DNA of 64,000 nt from Meghimatium bilineatum (taxonomy: Eukaryota; Mollusca; Gastropoda; Stylommatophora; Philomycidae): NCBI GenBank assembly GCA_034231615.1, contig CM067317.1, forward strand, positions 48,780,282 through 48,844,281. The letters are read 5' to 3'. Within the stretch, counting starts at the first letter, position 1, and each line of letters starts with the position of its first letter. Both the position numbers and the translations under genes were made by a program. Below the pieces are notes generated by a model. That model searched no databases, had not been told where the DNA came from, and was given only the letters and a program-made list of their open reading frames with translations. Below are positions 24,379 through 35,904 of the stretch, piece after piece.

Positions 24379-24893
24379 CTTACCCACACCTGCAACAACG
24401 ATGTGCCTCAGCATGAACAAGTACCGCTATCCCGTACCCTTTCTTAACTATTGCTGACAGATCGTTGCTTGACTACGCAAAGACAAGCCCCCTTCTCCAC
24501 ATCAGTCCCGAACAGTTGACAAGAGTTGCGAGTGAGGCATCCCTGGCACATAACCAGGCATCATAGAATTACTCAGTCGCGTGTGAGTTCTACAATACGG
24601 AGTGGGAGAAAAACACAAGGGCGAGCAGTAATTTAACAAAAAATAGATAGTGATTTTGTGGCTTGATATGAAGGCGATAGATGGACACTTTGGCGTGGGA
24701 TTTAGCGGTTTAGTTCAACCAGCGGTGCTCTGAAGAATAACTTAGAAGGCTTTATTTGACAATAGGATATCGTGGGTGGGAAATTATCAGTGTTTGTCAG
24801 CGTGGAAAAAATTAAGATATGGAACCTGCTGAAAATGTTGCTTAGATGCATTGGGTTATTGAAAAAATGTTTCACAGTTAGCAACTATCTATT
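24379..24893. other. Unassigned stretch, second copy
   Basis: Duplicate of 17411-17925, with an A instead of T at 24560. Confidence 0.45.
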
Positions 24894-25148
24894 TGGGGAC
24901 CCACCTGGTGTAGTGATTAAGCTGTTCGCTTTGCGTTCAAGAGGTCGCCGGATAAAATCCCACTCGCCAGATCTAAAGTGAGCTTTTTTTCGGAGATCAA
25001 TGCGGACTTATTGCTTGAAGCTACGAAGTTACGTGCTATGAGTGGTACTTTTGTCAGACGGCGTACCGTTTCGTTAAGAAGGTCGCAGTACATAAAGGGT
25101 CAATGGTCAATGCATTTTGAACCCGTTCATCTATCTTTTTATTTTTAA
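24894..25148 (+). mobile_element. tRNA-derived SINE, second copy
   Basis: Duplicate of 17926-18180. It reads GGTCGCCGGATAAAATCCC, with CC at 24948-24949 where unit 1 has AT. GGTCGCCGG looks like the more ancestral form because it fits a tRNA variable loop/B-box junction better. Confidence 0.65.
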
Positions 25149-25459
25149 AACCTACAGTATGCCATGTCAAAAGCAAACAGTTTTAACACTTTATATATGT
25201 CAAGTATTCTAGAACAAGTGAGACACTTCGCTGAACAAAATTCAAGGAATATATGACTATGGGTCTCAACACCACGCAAGAATTACAAACAGTAGCATCA
25301 CATCGTTGGAAATGGAGAGCTCTTGCTTCTGTCCTATGCACCGTATTCGGCGCTGAAGGAATATAGATTCTTGTCTTGCAATTATATATAGAAGTTGGTC
25401 ATGGTAGCTTCCATGGAAGCACACTGCTGTCGGGGATGAAGATAACTCTTCATTAAATA
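25149..25459. other. Unassigned; possible LINE 3' relic, second copy
   Basis: Duplicate of 18181-18491, with T instead of C at 25449. Confidence 0.3.
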
Positions 25460-25658
25460 ATCAACAGCAACTATTAGGTGGGATAGCCAGTTCCCTTCCT
25501 TGCTGTCTTTACCTCCCTAACTCATAAGGCAGGTATCCATTTACGGCTGGGTCGAATGGAGGAGCGATCGTGTCAAGCGAAAAATCACGACCCGTACTTG
25601 GTTTCGAGCTTCACACGCTGTAACTCTGGTAGTAGGCAAGCTCACTGTCAACAAGCCT
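25460..25658 (-). mobile_element. tRNA-derived SINE with central domain, second copy
   Basis: Duplicate of 18492-18690; A instead of G at 25567. Confidence 0.7.
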
Positions 25659-25667
25659 ACCATTTTT

Positions 25668-26552
25668 CTCTAGTTGGTTGATTGCTTATCACGCGGTCCA
25701 TGGGCTCATGTACTTTGAACCAATGCCATTGTATGATATATGCATGTGTTTGTTGTTAGCTGTTGTTTTGTTCCATATAATGTGTTCCATTTATCTGGCA
25801 CTGGAGAGAGAAACATTTTCCAGATGTCATCCAGAGCTAGGCATTCAAAAAGGTGGTGGTCAACAGTTTCATATGGATGAGTGCACAGCCAGCACTCTGG
25901 ATTGTGTGTTGTGGTTGTGTTATGTTCAGGTGATTGTTGATCTGTACATGTTATGTGCGCAGTCTGATGATGCTCTGGTCTTTCCTTACCAGGAGATTGA
26001 TGTTGTCTTTAGGATATGGGCTGGTCATATATTTATAGATTTACCTCCAGTGTTTCCCATGGCCCATCTGTTCATCCAATTTTCTTTTGTCACATATTTC
26101 AGCATCATTTTAATTGTGTACATTGTTGTTTATGTATATGGCTGTTCTTGTTGAGCTCCCATCTTTGCTAGTCTCTCTGCCTTGTCATTGCCATGTGTGT
26201 TTGAGTGGCCAGGAATCCACTGCATAACGATGCTGACTTCATAAGATGTAAGCAGCTGGTTGGCATGGTGATATATTTCCACCAGCTCAGGATGACAGTG
26301 TCCATCACATTCTAGTACTTGAAGAGCGGACAAAGAGTCTGGGACAATCACGATGTTTTGAACTTTTGATAGAAAGGCATCAAATATGGACTTCATGTGG
26401 TACAAGGCAACATCTAGTGCTGTTATTTCAGTTTCATAGTTAGAACATATCTCCCCACAAGCATCAAACAACTCATCAGATGTTTTGTCTGGATATTCTA
26501 TATAGACACCATAACCTGCTTTAATGGTGGCTTTAAAATCACACCCATCAGT
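25668..26552 (-). pseudogene. LINE RNase H and C-terminal region, 3' half of a split gene
   Basis: Same sequence as 18700-19584. The minus strand begins at TDGC and continues DFKATIKAGYGVYIEYP. The upstream half of the same reading frame is at 27772-28650, ending QWIHVYTDGC. Joining the two at the shared 12-bp repeat (26541-26552 and 27772-27783) restores one continuous frame, so they were one gene before the 1,219-bp insertion at 26553-27771. The knuckle region downstream is degraded. Confidence 0.85.
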
Positions 26553-27783
26553 GGGGTGCAAAGGGAACGCATTGCACTAGGCGGACCCAGGGCTAGCAGA
26601 TAACCAAGATCCCAAATGTACCTCCACGCGGTGCACCCTGGAAACAGAAATACAGCAGCTCAAGCTGATTCTAGCCAAATCATTTGGGGATCGTGTCCGA
26701 GAATGTGGAGGTAGCAAATGGAAAGAGATTTGACTGCACAAGAGACAAACAATATCTCCGACACCACCAGCATCACCACATATATCGACACTGTCGACAT
26801 ACAGTGAAGCTAGTCAGTTCAGTCCAAACATTGGAGGGGCGGCCAATGTAAAATGCACGTAAAGGTAGATGCATGGCGAGAGACAAATAGATTTCATACC
26901 GAGTACAATGAAATAATGAAAGGGCAGAACAGCGCTAGAGGGCAGCGAGAACTGCAAATAGAAAGTGAAAAGTCCCTAGGAAAGGGGAACTACAAGCTCC
27001 GTCAGCTCGAGACGAGCTTCTAGTTACCTGTGTTCCATACAGGCAGAGACCCAGACCCATTCATTGGCGTTTGGTAAAACAAGAAGACCTAATCCAACTC
27101 TAATGTCGAGCCTTCCTAAACTGGAAATATGCTCGCGAAAGGGTTCCGTACCCGATGGGCTCAGGCACAAAAGGGACAACGATGGTAGTCCTGGCCCAAC
27201 TCTACTGTCAGGTTTTCCTACACCGGAAATACACTTGAAGAGAGAAAGGGTTCAGTACCTGATGGGCTCAAACGCTATTGGGACAAGGACGCTCAGCTCG
27301 AGAACGCCCTGCTCTCAAACGCGTGGTGTGAGACTCGAACTTGGACAAGGGGTATACGATGTCGGTGAATGACACCTCGGCTAAGATTGCGAAAGAGCCA
27401 GGGTCCAACTCCTCTGTTGAGTTCTTCCCCTTAAGAAACCAGGCTCACGGATGAGAAACGGTTCAGTACCCAATGGGCACAGCACGTCCAATTACACGAG
27501 GCAAGTTCATAGACAGTGGAACATCTCGTGCGAGTCAGACGAGAGCAAAAATCGTCTGGGCGAAGAGTCGCCACTACGCGTGCCTGGAGACAGATATAGA
27601 GGCTGTCACAGGCTAATGGTAGCCCACCCGAATTGTCAAGGCATGCCGAAATCGGATGTGCTAGGCCTACAAGGCGCATAACGGTGGCACAAGGTAATCA
27701 CGCTCCCGGCGGAAATCGCACAGATATCTGTGATGGTTACAATGGAGCGAACGCAAAACAAACACCCATCAGTATAGACATGA
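26541..27783 (+). mobile_element. 1,219-bp composite retroposon-like insertion with 12-bp TSD
   Basis: ACACCCATCAGT occurs at 26541-26552 and 27772-27783 and brackets 26553-27771. A 12-bp TSD and an A-rich right end (GCAAAACAA) suggest target-primed insertion in plus orientation. Inside: a unique 5' part of about 500 bp, a CTCF-like motif, three diverged ~110-bp repeats (about 27078-27185, 27186-27300, 27400-27510) marked by GGTTC(C/A)GTACC(C/T)GATGGG, and a 3' part (27636-27735) resembling the local SINE (GCCGAAATCGGATGTG). There is no long open frame with a recognised domain, so it is non-autonomous. I know no family with this structure. Confidence 0.75.
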
Positions 27784-28650
27784 ATCCATTGTTCTGGGTA
27801 GGTGTCTATTGTTTTCTGTGTTGCTTTCATAAGACTTACTGGGTCAGAACTTTTTATTGCATTATCTCTTAACTGTGTCTTGATTTCCGGTAATTTAAAA
27901 CCTTCATGTGGTAGTGAACATTTTTCTACTCTTTGCAGTTCTTGTCTCTAGTCTGGGAAGTGATAGCTGTCTTTTATTTCATTGACATGGCTCAAGACTG
28001 ACTTTTGTTTTAGTCTGTGGTTTGGTTCCCAGTTTTCTACAAGTTGTTTATTTGGGTGGTCTTTTTTTAATTATTTTGCTTCTTTCATAAGCCTCCATTG
28101 CAGCCATATCTCTCCGCATCTCAAGGGGTTCTACATTTGTATGTATTTCACATGCAGCTGTTGATGTAGATTTCATTGCTCCACTAATAAGACGTATGGC
28201 ATTGTTCTGCACTCTGTCTAGAGATTCTACATTTGTCTTGGAACATGTTGTGAGGAGTGCACTGTTGTATTCTAAAGCAGAACGTATGAAACCATGATAT
28301 AGTCTTCTAAGGGTATCCTTGTCTTATCCCCAGGATGTGCCAGTGAGTCATTTCAGTAGTTGTAATCGAAAAGTGCTTTATTTTAAACAATCTCTATATG
28401 CTTCTGGAGGGTGAGCTGCCGATCAAGCGTGATTCCAAGATATGTGTGATGCTATTCTCTTGACAATTTCTGTGTATCCAACCACAGACTGATATTTTCT
28501 TTGGCTACTTTATGACTCTTGGTAAAGATGGTATAGACAGTTTTCTCAAAGTTTATTTTTATTTTTCGCGTTTGACTGTACTCGTCTAGTCTTCTTACAT
28601 CTCCATTTAATCTTTTGGCTCAACTTTCAACATTCTCGTGGCTCTGCCAA
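27772..28650 (-). pseudogene. LINE RT/linker region, 5' half of a split gene
   Basis: Decayed minus-strand coding sequence of a non-LTR retrotransposon. In reading order: NISLWLDTQKLS, YLGITLDRQLTLQKHIE (the YLGV.LD..L.W..HI motif that follows the RT palm), LRRLYHGFIRSALEYNSALL, LDRVQNNAIRLISGAMKST, NVEPLEMRRDMAAM, then a frame-broken linker and QWIHVYTDGC at the first RNase H aspartate. The RT catalytic palm itself is missing, so the copy is 5'-truncated near 28650. Several stops and frame changes are present. Confidence 0.8.
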
Positions 28651-29784
28651 CAGAAACTATATTACATTTATAATACAGATGAAACACATCTTCATCCGAT
28701 GTGTATGTTATCTACTTAATGGTGGTTTGTTTATTGATTAATAGCACAAGGCAACACACAAAAATCATCACAGATAATTTTATATGGGTTTTGTTGGCAA
28801 TTCGTTTCTAAGTCAAGTAACATAATCAAAGTTATTTCTTGTTTTTCAAAATTTAAAGTGTCAAATCCGATGTCCAAATATCCATGATTAGGTTGGATTT
28901 GTCAGGTCCAAAGACGCAGATATTGCATGCAATTTGTCAACCAAGAGATCACTCATTCGGTTATTATGACTAAATTCGGATAATGAGAAGGTGTTTGAGA
29001 AAACACAAAGGAAGACAACAAGATGAGAAAATAGTTATATTTTACTATTTTCTAAACTCAACAATATGAGTCAAAGTTATCTTTCCTCATTCTCAAACGT
29101 CAAGAATCACATTTATGTTTTCTAATTATCTAAAGTCAAGAATCGGAATTAAAATTATGTTCCCTAATTTCTAAAATCAAAGTTCGCTCATTTTCTAAAG
29201 TCAAGTAAAGTCCAGAATCAAAGTTAAAGTTACAACTTTAATTTTAAAAAATAGCGAAAGTTATGTTCCCTCATTTTCTAAAGTTATAAATTATAGTAAC
29301 TGTTATGTGTCCACATTTTCTAAAGTCATAAATTATAGTAACTGTTATGTTTCCTCATTTTCCTGTCCATCTGGATTCAAAAACCGATGCAAATTGTAGT
29401 CTCCACAGAACATCCTGTCGTTATAATTAGGTTCAATTAAGGAAGTACCACACGGAGCAAAGTTGGTCTTCCTGTCTCTTGTGTTGTTTAACGAATTTCA
29501 TAGCTTAGCTTTTTCCTCATCAATCAATTGAGCTTTAATGTGTATGCACATCCTTTGTGTGCACAGACACTGACAAGAAATTCCCATTTATCACTATCCT
29601 TTCGCCCTGGATACATTCTGAACCTCGATCCATGCGATTTTTATCTCTGCCACGTCCTTTACGATCTCTTTCTTCTCCCTGTCTTCATATGACTTCTCTA
29701 TTCACGTATTTTCTGTTTATTTTATATCATTTTCTCTTCCTGCTACTCCTGTGTGCCGACCTGTGCTCATAATTCTAGTTCAGG
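28651..29784. other. Unassigned AT-rich stretch with degenerate TTTTCTAAAGTCAA repeats
   Basis: Between about 28840 and 29370 the motif TTTTCTAAAGTCAAGAATCA recurs irregularly with GTTATGTTCCCTCATT, an old, poorly ordered tandem repeat. Nothing coding is recognised; 29557-29772 is an open frame without known features. Confidence 0.5.
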
Positions 29785-29860
29785 GTGCAAAGAATAGGAT
29801 GTTCTTTCCAAAAATATCGTAGGAGGTGACTAAGAAATGTTAGGAGATTTAAAAATCATG
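29785..29860 (+). mobile_element. SINE, long form, 5' fragment
   Basis: GCAAAGAATAGGATG, CATATCG-like AAATATCGTAGGAGGTGAC and TAAGAAATGTTAGGAG align with positions about 103-165 of the SINE at 68-349. The 3' half is absent. Confidence 0.5.
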
Positions 29861-30159
29861 GCTACATCTTGTTTCAATTCTTACTTTTGTCAAACTGTCA
29901 GATAATGCATGTTTCCCGTTAAGGAGATGCAGGGAGGGAGTATGTAGCTGTCGAAACATCATTAGGGATAATGAATATATTCAGCCCAGCAGACATTGTT
30001 CATTTGTCCATTTGTAGAAGACTCCTAGGTGCCGGAGAATGCTAGATGTGCCACCACGGCGGATGTGTGAGCAAATATGACGGAAAAATGATGTGATAGT
30101 TGATCCAGACGTGTGTGCCGTGCTGTTGACAGGACGAGATAATGCTATTATAGCAAAAT

Positions 30160-30770
30160 AATAATTTCCCCCTCTCTCCCTCTCTATATATCTCTCTCTC
30201 TATCTATCTCTCTGTAATAATTTTTCTCTGTCTAAATTCCTCTGTAATAATTTGTTTCTCTTAATTTTGCTGTAATAAATTGTCTCTCAATTTACGTATA
30301 CTAATTTCTCTCTCTCTCTCTCTCAATTTTGCTATAATAATTTGTCTCTCTCTAAATTTGTCTATAATTATGTCTCTAAAATTGTCTATAATAGTTTGTT
30401 TCTCTCGCAATTTTGCTATAATAATTTGTCTCTCTCTAATTTTGTCTATAATAATTTTTCTCTCTCTCAATTTTGCTATAATAATTTGTCTCTCTCTCAA
30501 TTTGTCTATAATGATCTGTGTCTCTAAAATTGTCTATAATAATTTGTTTCTCTCTCAATTTTGCAATAATAATGCGTGTCTCTCTGTCTAAAGGTGTCTA
30601 TAATAATGTGTCTTTCTCTGAATTTTGATATAATAATTTGTCTTCTCTAAATTTTGCTTTAATATTTTGGCTCTCTTTAAATTTTGGTATAATTTGTCTC
30701 TTTAAATTTTGCTATCATTTGTCTCTAAAAAATTTACCGTAATTTCACTCTCCCAATTTTTCTATATTTC
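30160..30770. repeat. Minisatellite, ~30-bp unit, (CT)n-rich
   Basis: Units carry ATAATTTGTCTCTCTCTC then AATTTTGCTAT or AATTTGTCTAT. Both strands show frames of 60-100 codons that are only repeat translations (for example 30280-30591). Confidence 0.9.
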
Positions 30771-30794
30771 GTCTCTTTACTCTGAGGATCTCTG

Positions 30795-31305
30795 AAACAG
30801 ATTCTTTAGCTATTTCCTCATCTGTCTCAGAAACCATATCGTGGTATCCTGCAGCTATTTCCTCATCTGTCTCAGAAACCATATCGTGGTATCCTGCAGC
30901 TATTTCCTCATCTGTCTCAGAAACCATATCGTGGTATCCTGCAGCTATTTCCTCATCTGTCTCAGAAACCATATCGTTGTATCCTGCAGCTATTTCCTCA
31001 TCTGTCTCAGAAAACATATCGTTGTATCCTGCAGCTATTTCCTCATCTGTCTCAGAAACCATATCGTGGTATCCTGCAGCTATTTCCTCATCTGTCTCAG
31101 AAACCATATCGTGGTATCCTGCAGCTATTTCCTCATCTGTCTCAGAAACCATATCGTTGTATCCTGCAGCTATTTCCTCATCTGTCTCAGAAACCATATC
31201 GTGGTATCCTGCAGCTATTTCCTCATCTGTCTCAGAAACCATATCGTGGTATCCTGCAGCTATTTCCTCATCTGTCTCAGAAACCATATCGTGGTATCAT
31301 GCAGC
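30795..31305 (-). repeat. Minisatellite, 45-bp unit, ~11 near-identical copies; 15-residue repeat
   Basis: Unit: ATCGTGGTATCCTGCAGC then TATTTCCTCATCTGTCTCAG. The minus strand is open for 180 codons (30745-31287) and reads MVSETDEEIAAGYHD repeated, with H/N exchange as the main variation. The peptide is acidic and helix-prone. The plus strand is also open in two frames (30841-31308, 30977-31324), the behaviour of a 3n-bp repeat and not of a gene. No start context, splice site or flanking coding sequence is recognisable. Confidence 0.9.
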
Positions 31306-31379
31306 TAGTCTTGTACTTGCTTAGTCTCTTCTTCACACCCACTGAGAGGTATCAGTTCGATGCATTGCGTGAGCTTTCA

Positions 31380-33555
31380 CTTTCAGTTAACACAGCCTAC
31401 ATGCTGACAGTGTAGTGTTCACTTACAGTTTAGACAGCCTATATGCTAGAAGTGTAGTGTTCACTTTCAGTTTAGACAGTGTATGTGTTCACATTCAGGT
31501 AACACAGCCTATATGCTGACAGTGTAATGTTCACTTTCAGTTTAGACAGCCTATATGCAAGAAGTGTAGTGTTCACTTTCAGTTTAGAAAGCCTATATGC
31601 AAGAAGTGTAGTGTTCACTTTCAGTTTAGACAGCCTATATGCAAGAAGTTTAGTGTTCACTTTCAGTTTAGACAGCCTATATGCTAGAAGTGTAGTGTTC
31701 ACTTTCAGTTTAGACAGCCTATATGCAAGAAGTGTAGTGTTCACATTCAGTTTAGACAGCCTATATGCTGACAATGTAGTGTTCACATTCAGTTAACACA
31801 GCTATATGCTGACAGTGTAGTGTTCACTTTCAGTTTAGACAGCCTATATGCTGACAGTGTAGTGTTTACATTCAGTTAACACAGCCTATATGCTGACAGT
31901 GTAGTGTTCACATTCAGTTAACACAGCATCTATCCTGACAGTGTAGTGTTCACTTTCAGTTTAGACAGGCTATATGCTGACAGTGTAGTGTTCACTTTCA
32001 GTTTAGACAGCCTATATGCTGACAGTGTAGTGTTCACATTCAGTTAACACAGCCTATATGCTGACAGTGTGGTCTTCACATTCAGTTAACACAGCATCTA
32101 TCCTGACAGTGTAGTGTTCACTTTCAGTTTAGACAGCCCATATGCTGACAGTGTAGTGTTCACTTTCAGTTTAGACAGCCTATATGCAAGAAGTGTAGTG
32201 TTCACTTTCAGTTAACACAGCCTATATGCTGACAGTGTAGTATTCACTTTCAGTTTAGACATCCTATGTGCTGACAGTGTAGTGTTCACATTCAGTTAAC
32301 ACAGAATATATGCTGACAGTGTAGTGTTCACTTTCAGTTTAGACAGCCTATATGCAAGAAGTGTAGTGTTCACTTTCAGTTTAGACAGCCTTTATGCTGA
32401 CAGTGTAGTGTTCACATTCAGTTAACACAGCCTATATGCTGACAGTGTAGTGTTCACTTTCAGTTTAGACATCCTATGTGCTGACAGTGTAGTGTTCACA
32501 TTCAGTTAACACAGAATATATGCTGACAGTGTAGTGTTCACTTTCAGTTTAGACAGCCTATTTGCAGAAGTGTAGTGTTCACTTTCAGTTTAGACAGCCC
32601 ATATGCTGACAGTGTAGTGTTCACTTTCAGTTTAGACAGCCTATATGCAAGAAGTGTAGTGTTCACTTTCAGTTTAGACAGCCTTTATGCTGACAGTGTA
32701 GTGTTCACATTCAGTTAACACAACCTATATGCTGACAGTGTAGTGTTCACATTCAGTTAACATAGCCTATATGCTGACAGTGTAGTGTTCACTTTCAGTT
32801 TAGACAGCCTATATGCAAGAAGTGTAGTGTTCACATTCAGTTTAGACAGCCTATATGCAAGAAGTGTAGTGTTCACTTTCAGTTTAGACAGCCTATATGC
32901 TGACAGTGTAGTGTTCACATTTAGTTAATACAGCCTATATGCTGACAGTATAGTGTTCACTGTCAGTTTAGACAGCCTATATGCAAGAAGTGTAGTGTTC
33001 ACTTTCAGTTTATACAGCCTATATGCTGACATGTAGTGTTCACATTCAGTTTAGAAAGCCTATATGCAAGAAGTGTAGTGTTCACATTCAGTTTAGACAG
33101 CCTATATGCTGACAGTGTAGTGTTCACTTTCAGTTTAGACAGCCTATATGCTAGAAGTGTATTGTTCACTTTCAGTTTAGACAGCCTATATGCTGACAGT
33201 GTAATGTTCACTTTCAGTTTAGACACCCTATATTCAAGAAGTTTAGTGTTCACTTTTAGTTTAGACAGCCTATATGCAAGAAGTGTAGTGTTCACATTCA
33301 GTTTATACAGCCTATATGCTGACAGTGTAGTGTTCACATTCAGTTTAGACAGCCTATATGCTGACAGTGTAGTGTTCACATTCAGTTAACACAGCCTATA
33401 TGCTGACAGTGTAGTGTTCACATTCAGTTAACACATCCTATATGCTGACAGTGTAGTGTTCACATTCAGTTAACACATCCTATATGCAAGAAATGTAGTG
33501 TTCACTTTCAGTTTAGACAGCCTATATGCTGACAGTGTAGTGTTCACTTTCAGAT
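31380..33555. repeat. Minisatellite, 42-bp unit, ~52 copies, with higher-order blocks
   Basis: Three main unit types: TTTAGACAGCC...TATATGCAAGAAGTG, TTTAGACAGCC...TATATGCTGACAGTG and GTTAACACAGCC...TATATGCTGACAGTG, all with TGTAGTGTTCAC. Rare variants recur at exact multiples of 42: TATCCTGACAG at 31931 and 32099 (168 bp apart) and ACATCCTATGTG at 32260 and 32470 (210 bp apart). Open frames at both ends are repeat translations. Confidence 0.93.
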
Positions 33556-33695
33556 TCACAATGTCATCATAACATTCATATTAACCAGCTGAGAACTGGA
33601 GCTAGCATTCATCATGTAATGTGGATACGATCAAGTGGAGATTGAAGCGAATATGAAGTGTCTATTGTGCAGTGATGTTGATGAAACGACTTACT

Positions 33696-33972
33696 AACTT
33701 CTTCGTTCGTTCTCAAACTCCTGCAGATTAGCAGGATGTAGTCCTGAGAACAGAATGCGCTGGGTTATGATTCACAGCTTATTTACAATATCTGCACCTT
33801 TCGGACTGCTACATCCTACTTTAGCATTGCCTCTGGTTCACTTTGTCTCTGTATGGGATGAGATATATTCCATCCAACATACCTTCTTTAGTCGACGTTT
33901 ACGACATGCATGGAAGATAAACAGTGTTGTTATTCTGTTCTCCCCTTTCGTGACCCAGCAGCACACATGTGA
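33696..33972 (-). mobile_element. SINE, long form
   Basis: Minus-strand copy: CTTCTTCG tail at about 33697, GTTCTCAAACTCCTGCAG, AGCAGGATGTAGTCCTGAG, TGTATGGGATGAGATATATT, CGACATGCATGGAAG. Possible TSD (ACTAACT) at both ends. The frame 33755-33976 is antisense of the SINE. Confidence 0.75.
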
Positions 33973-34610
33973 CTAACTCACTAGTTATTTATATTTTAAA
34001 TAACCCACCTCAAAATGAATGATTATTTCCTTTCACTGTCCTTATATTGTAACTGTTATCATAATTATTTTCACAATTGTCATCTTTCTCACCTTAAATA
34101 TCGTTCCGCTTGATGGACCCGTGCCACCTATCCCTCATTACAATGGTTTCTTTACCCCCCCCCCCCTCATAACAACATTCTGTAGCCCCCAGAGTGATGG
34201 TACATGGCTGACACAGAGAACCACTTTCCTATGTGTAACCATAACTTGGTAAATAAATTATCATTACAGCTGATAATACCATATTGATCAATTCGTACAC
34301 CTGTCCGGTTATGTGGTGGCGCCCCACATCTGTACCGGTTTCAAACTTTGCCTCAGTAAATTATGCTCTCAAATCGTTCATAAAGCAATGGTAACTTATT
34401 TAACCTATTTATAAAGCCTAGAAGACTTCCTGCAGCCAACAAGTGATCAGTAGATTGTTACATCCTGGAAACAATATGTTACCAACAACATCCGTGTAGG
34501 GAGGAGTAGGGATGACACAGTTGGTAAGTTAGTAGATTTCTTTTCGAGCGAATATCGTTTGTTTCACAATTAAGACAAGAAACGCTTTATCAAAGCATTG
34601 GTACCATAAT
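33973..34610. other. Unassigned stretch
   Basis: Holds a C homopolymer near 34156-34166. No gene recognised. Confidence 0.45.
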
Positions 34611-34842
34611 AAAATCAGGGCACTTAAATCACGTACTGCTTAACAAATCACTCATAGTACTGCATTGACAAACAAAAATAAAGGCATCAGGGCACTTAAA
34701 TCACATACTGCTGACTAAATCACTCATAGAACTGCATTGACAAACAAAAATAAAGGCATCAGGGAACTTAAATGCGGTTGACCTGTTGCTGACTAAATTA
34801 TTCATAGAACTGCATTAACAAACGCAAATAGAGGCACCACTA
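34611..34842. repeat. ~74-bp tandem repeat, 3 copies
   Basis: Units carry ATCAGGGCACTTAAATCAC, CACTCATAG(T/A)ACTGCATT and GACAAACAAAAATAAAGGC. The third is most diverged and slightly longer. Confidence 0.88.
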
Positions 34843-35904
34843 TCAAGTCCGCCTATGATAGGGGGAGGCAGTTCACCCCCCCCCCCCAACCTTTTCCTTT
34901 TGGTAAAACTCAGTTCATGATTTTTAGCATTAGGATTTTAAGCCAAATTATGGATATACACGCTCACTTCAAATTTACGACTTTTACAACATAGTTGCCA
35001 AAATTCTCGCGAAAAATAAAGAATTGCTCAAGACGACGACCTTTTATAATTTTATTTCATGTGTCCCATCCCCTTACTGAAAACGTATCTAAGAAACTGA
35101 CCTTCGCATTCCCTATACTCCCAAAAATGTCAACATGCATTTTTTTGTCCTTTTAAATTGTTCGGTAAAACTGTTGACGTCAAAGGCGTATCCACGCGTG
35201 TTTCTCATAGTTATGAGTATTAATGCCACACGCGAAATATTGCTGAATAAGTAGGAACTAGTGACTTCAAATATGTATCAAAAAATATCTTTTTAAGCCG
35301 TTGTTTTTACATTTTAGACGTGAATCATCTGTTTTTAAGCTGTTGTTGTTACAGGTTACATGTGAAGCAATATTTAATAAGGAGAAACGTTGACGTCACA
35401 GTTGCTTCTTAAAGTCTTCCCATAAGCCGTAGCTTCTCCCCATAAACCTTGGTTATTAAATATTACAGATAAAATCTCCATTGATTTGTATATATCTTCT
35501 CAGTTATGATATTACAAGGCTAATTTACACACTAAATGAAAGCCACAGTGACGGTAGGGTAAAGCTAGAGACTTGTAAAGCTGCATGTGCTGATCCCGTG
35601 TGTGCACTGCCGATGATGATCTATTCTTATTTTCAGACAAATTAGATATTTCTAACTTTTTTTTAACTATATGTTTGTACATTTGTTTATTGGCTTGTCT
35701 TGTTTTTTCTCTTCCGTGGACGCACTGTGCTTATTTGATAATCTTCAATGCTTTATCTCTGTAAGGGTTTTCCTCTTCTACCGTAAGGTATTTATAAGTA
35801 ACTATACACATGGAGGTTTTAGCGGTTCACACGAAAAAGAGGCTTGCTTAGCTGTTTTAGCAGCTTAAGCAATATAAAGTTTTTTTTACAAACAGGAGAT
35901 ATCT
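34843..35904. other. Unassigned; parts of a dispersed repeat
   Basis: A poly-C run lies near 34876-34888. CCCCTTACTGAAAACGTATC at 35070-35089 resembles CCCCTTTTACTGAAGACGTATC at 63306-63327, and TTGACGTCAA at 35173-35182 recalls the TTACGTCAACAAT ends of the element described at 36602-37692. The frame 35671-35868 is unrecognised. Confidence 0.4.

Larger units (their letters stand above)
20350..27317. repeat. Tandem segmental duplication, unit 2 (~6,968 bp)
   Basis: Second copy of 13383-20349; after the T-run indel all positions are offset by 6,968. Its right edge (AACGC at 27318-27322) lies inside the composite insertion, which continues uniquely to 27771. This unit therefore carries the original right-hand context. 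Confidence 0.95.

Noticed and set aside
30841-31324. Plus-strand VVSCSYFLICLRNHI repeat as a membrane protein
   Set aside because: Antisense phase of the same 45-bp array.
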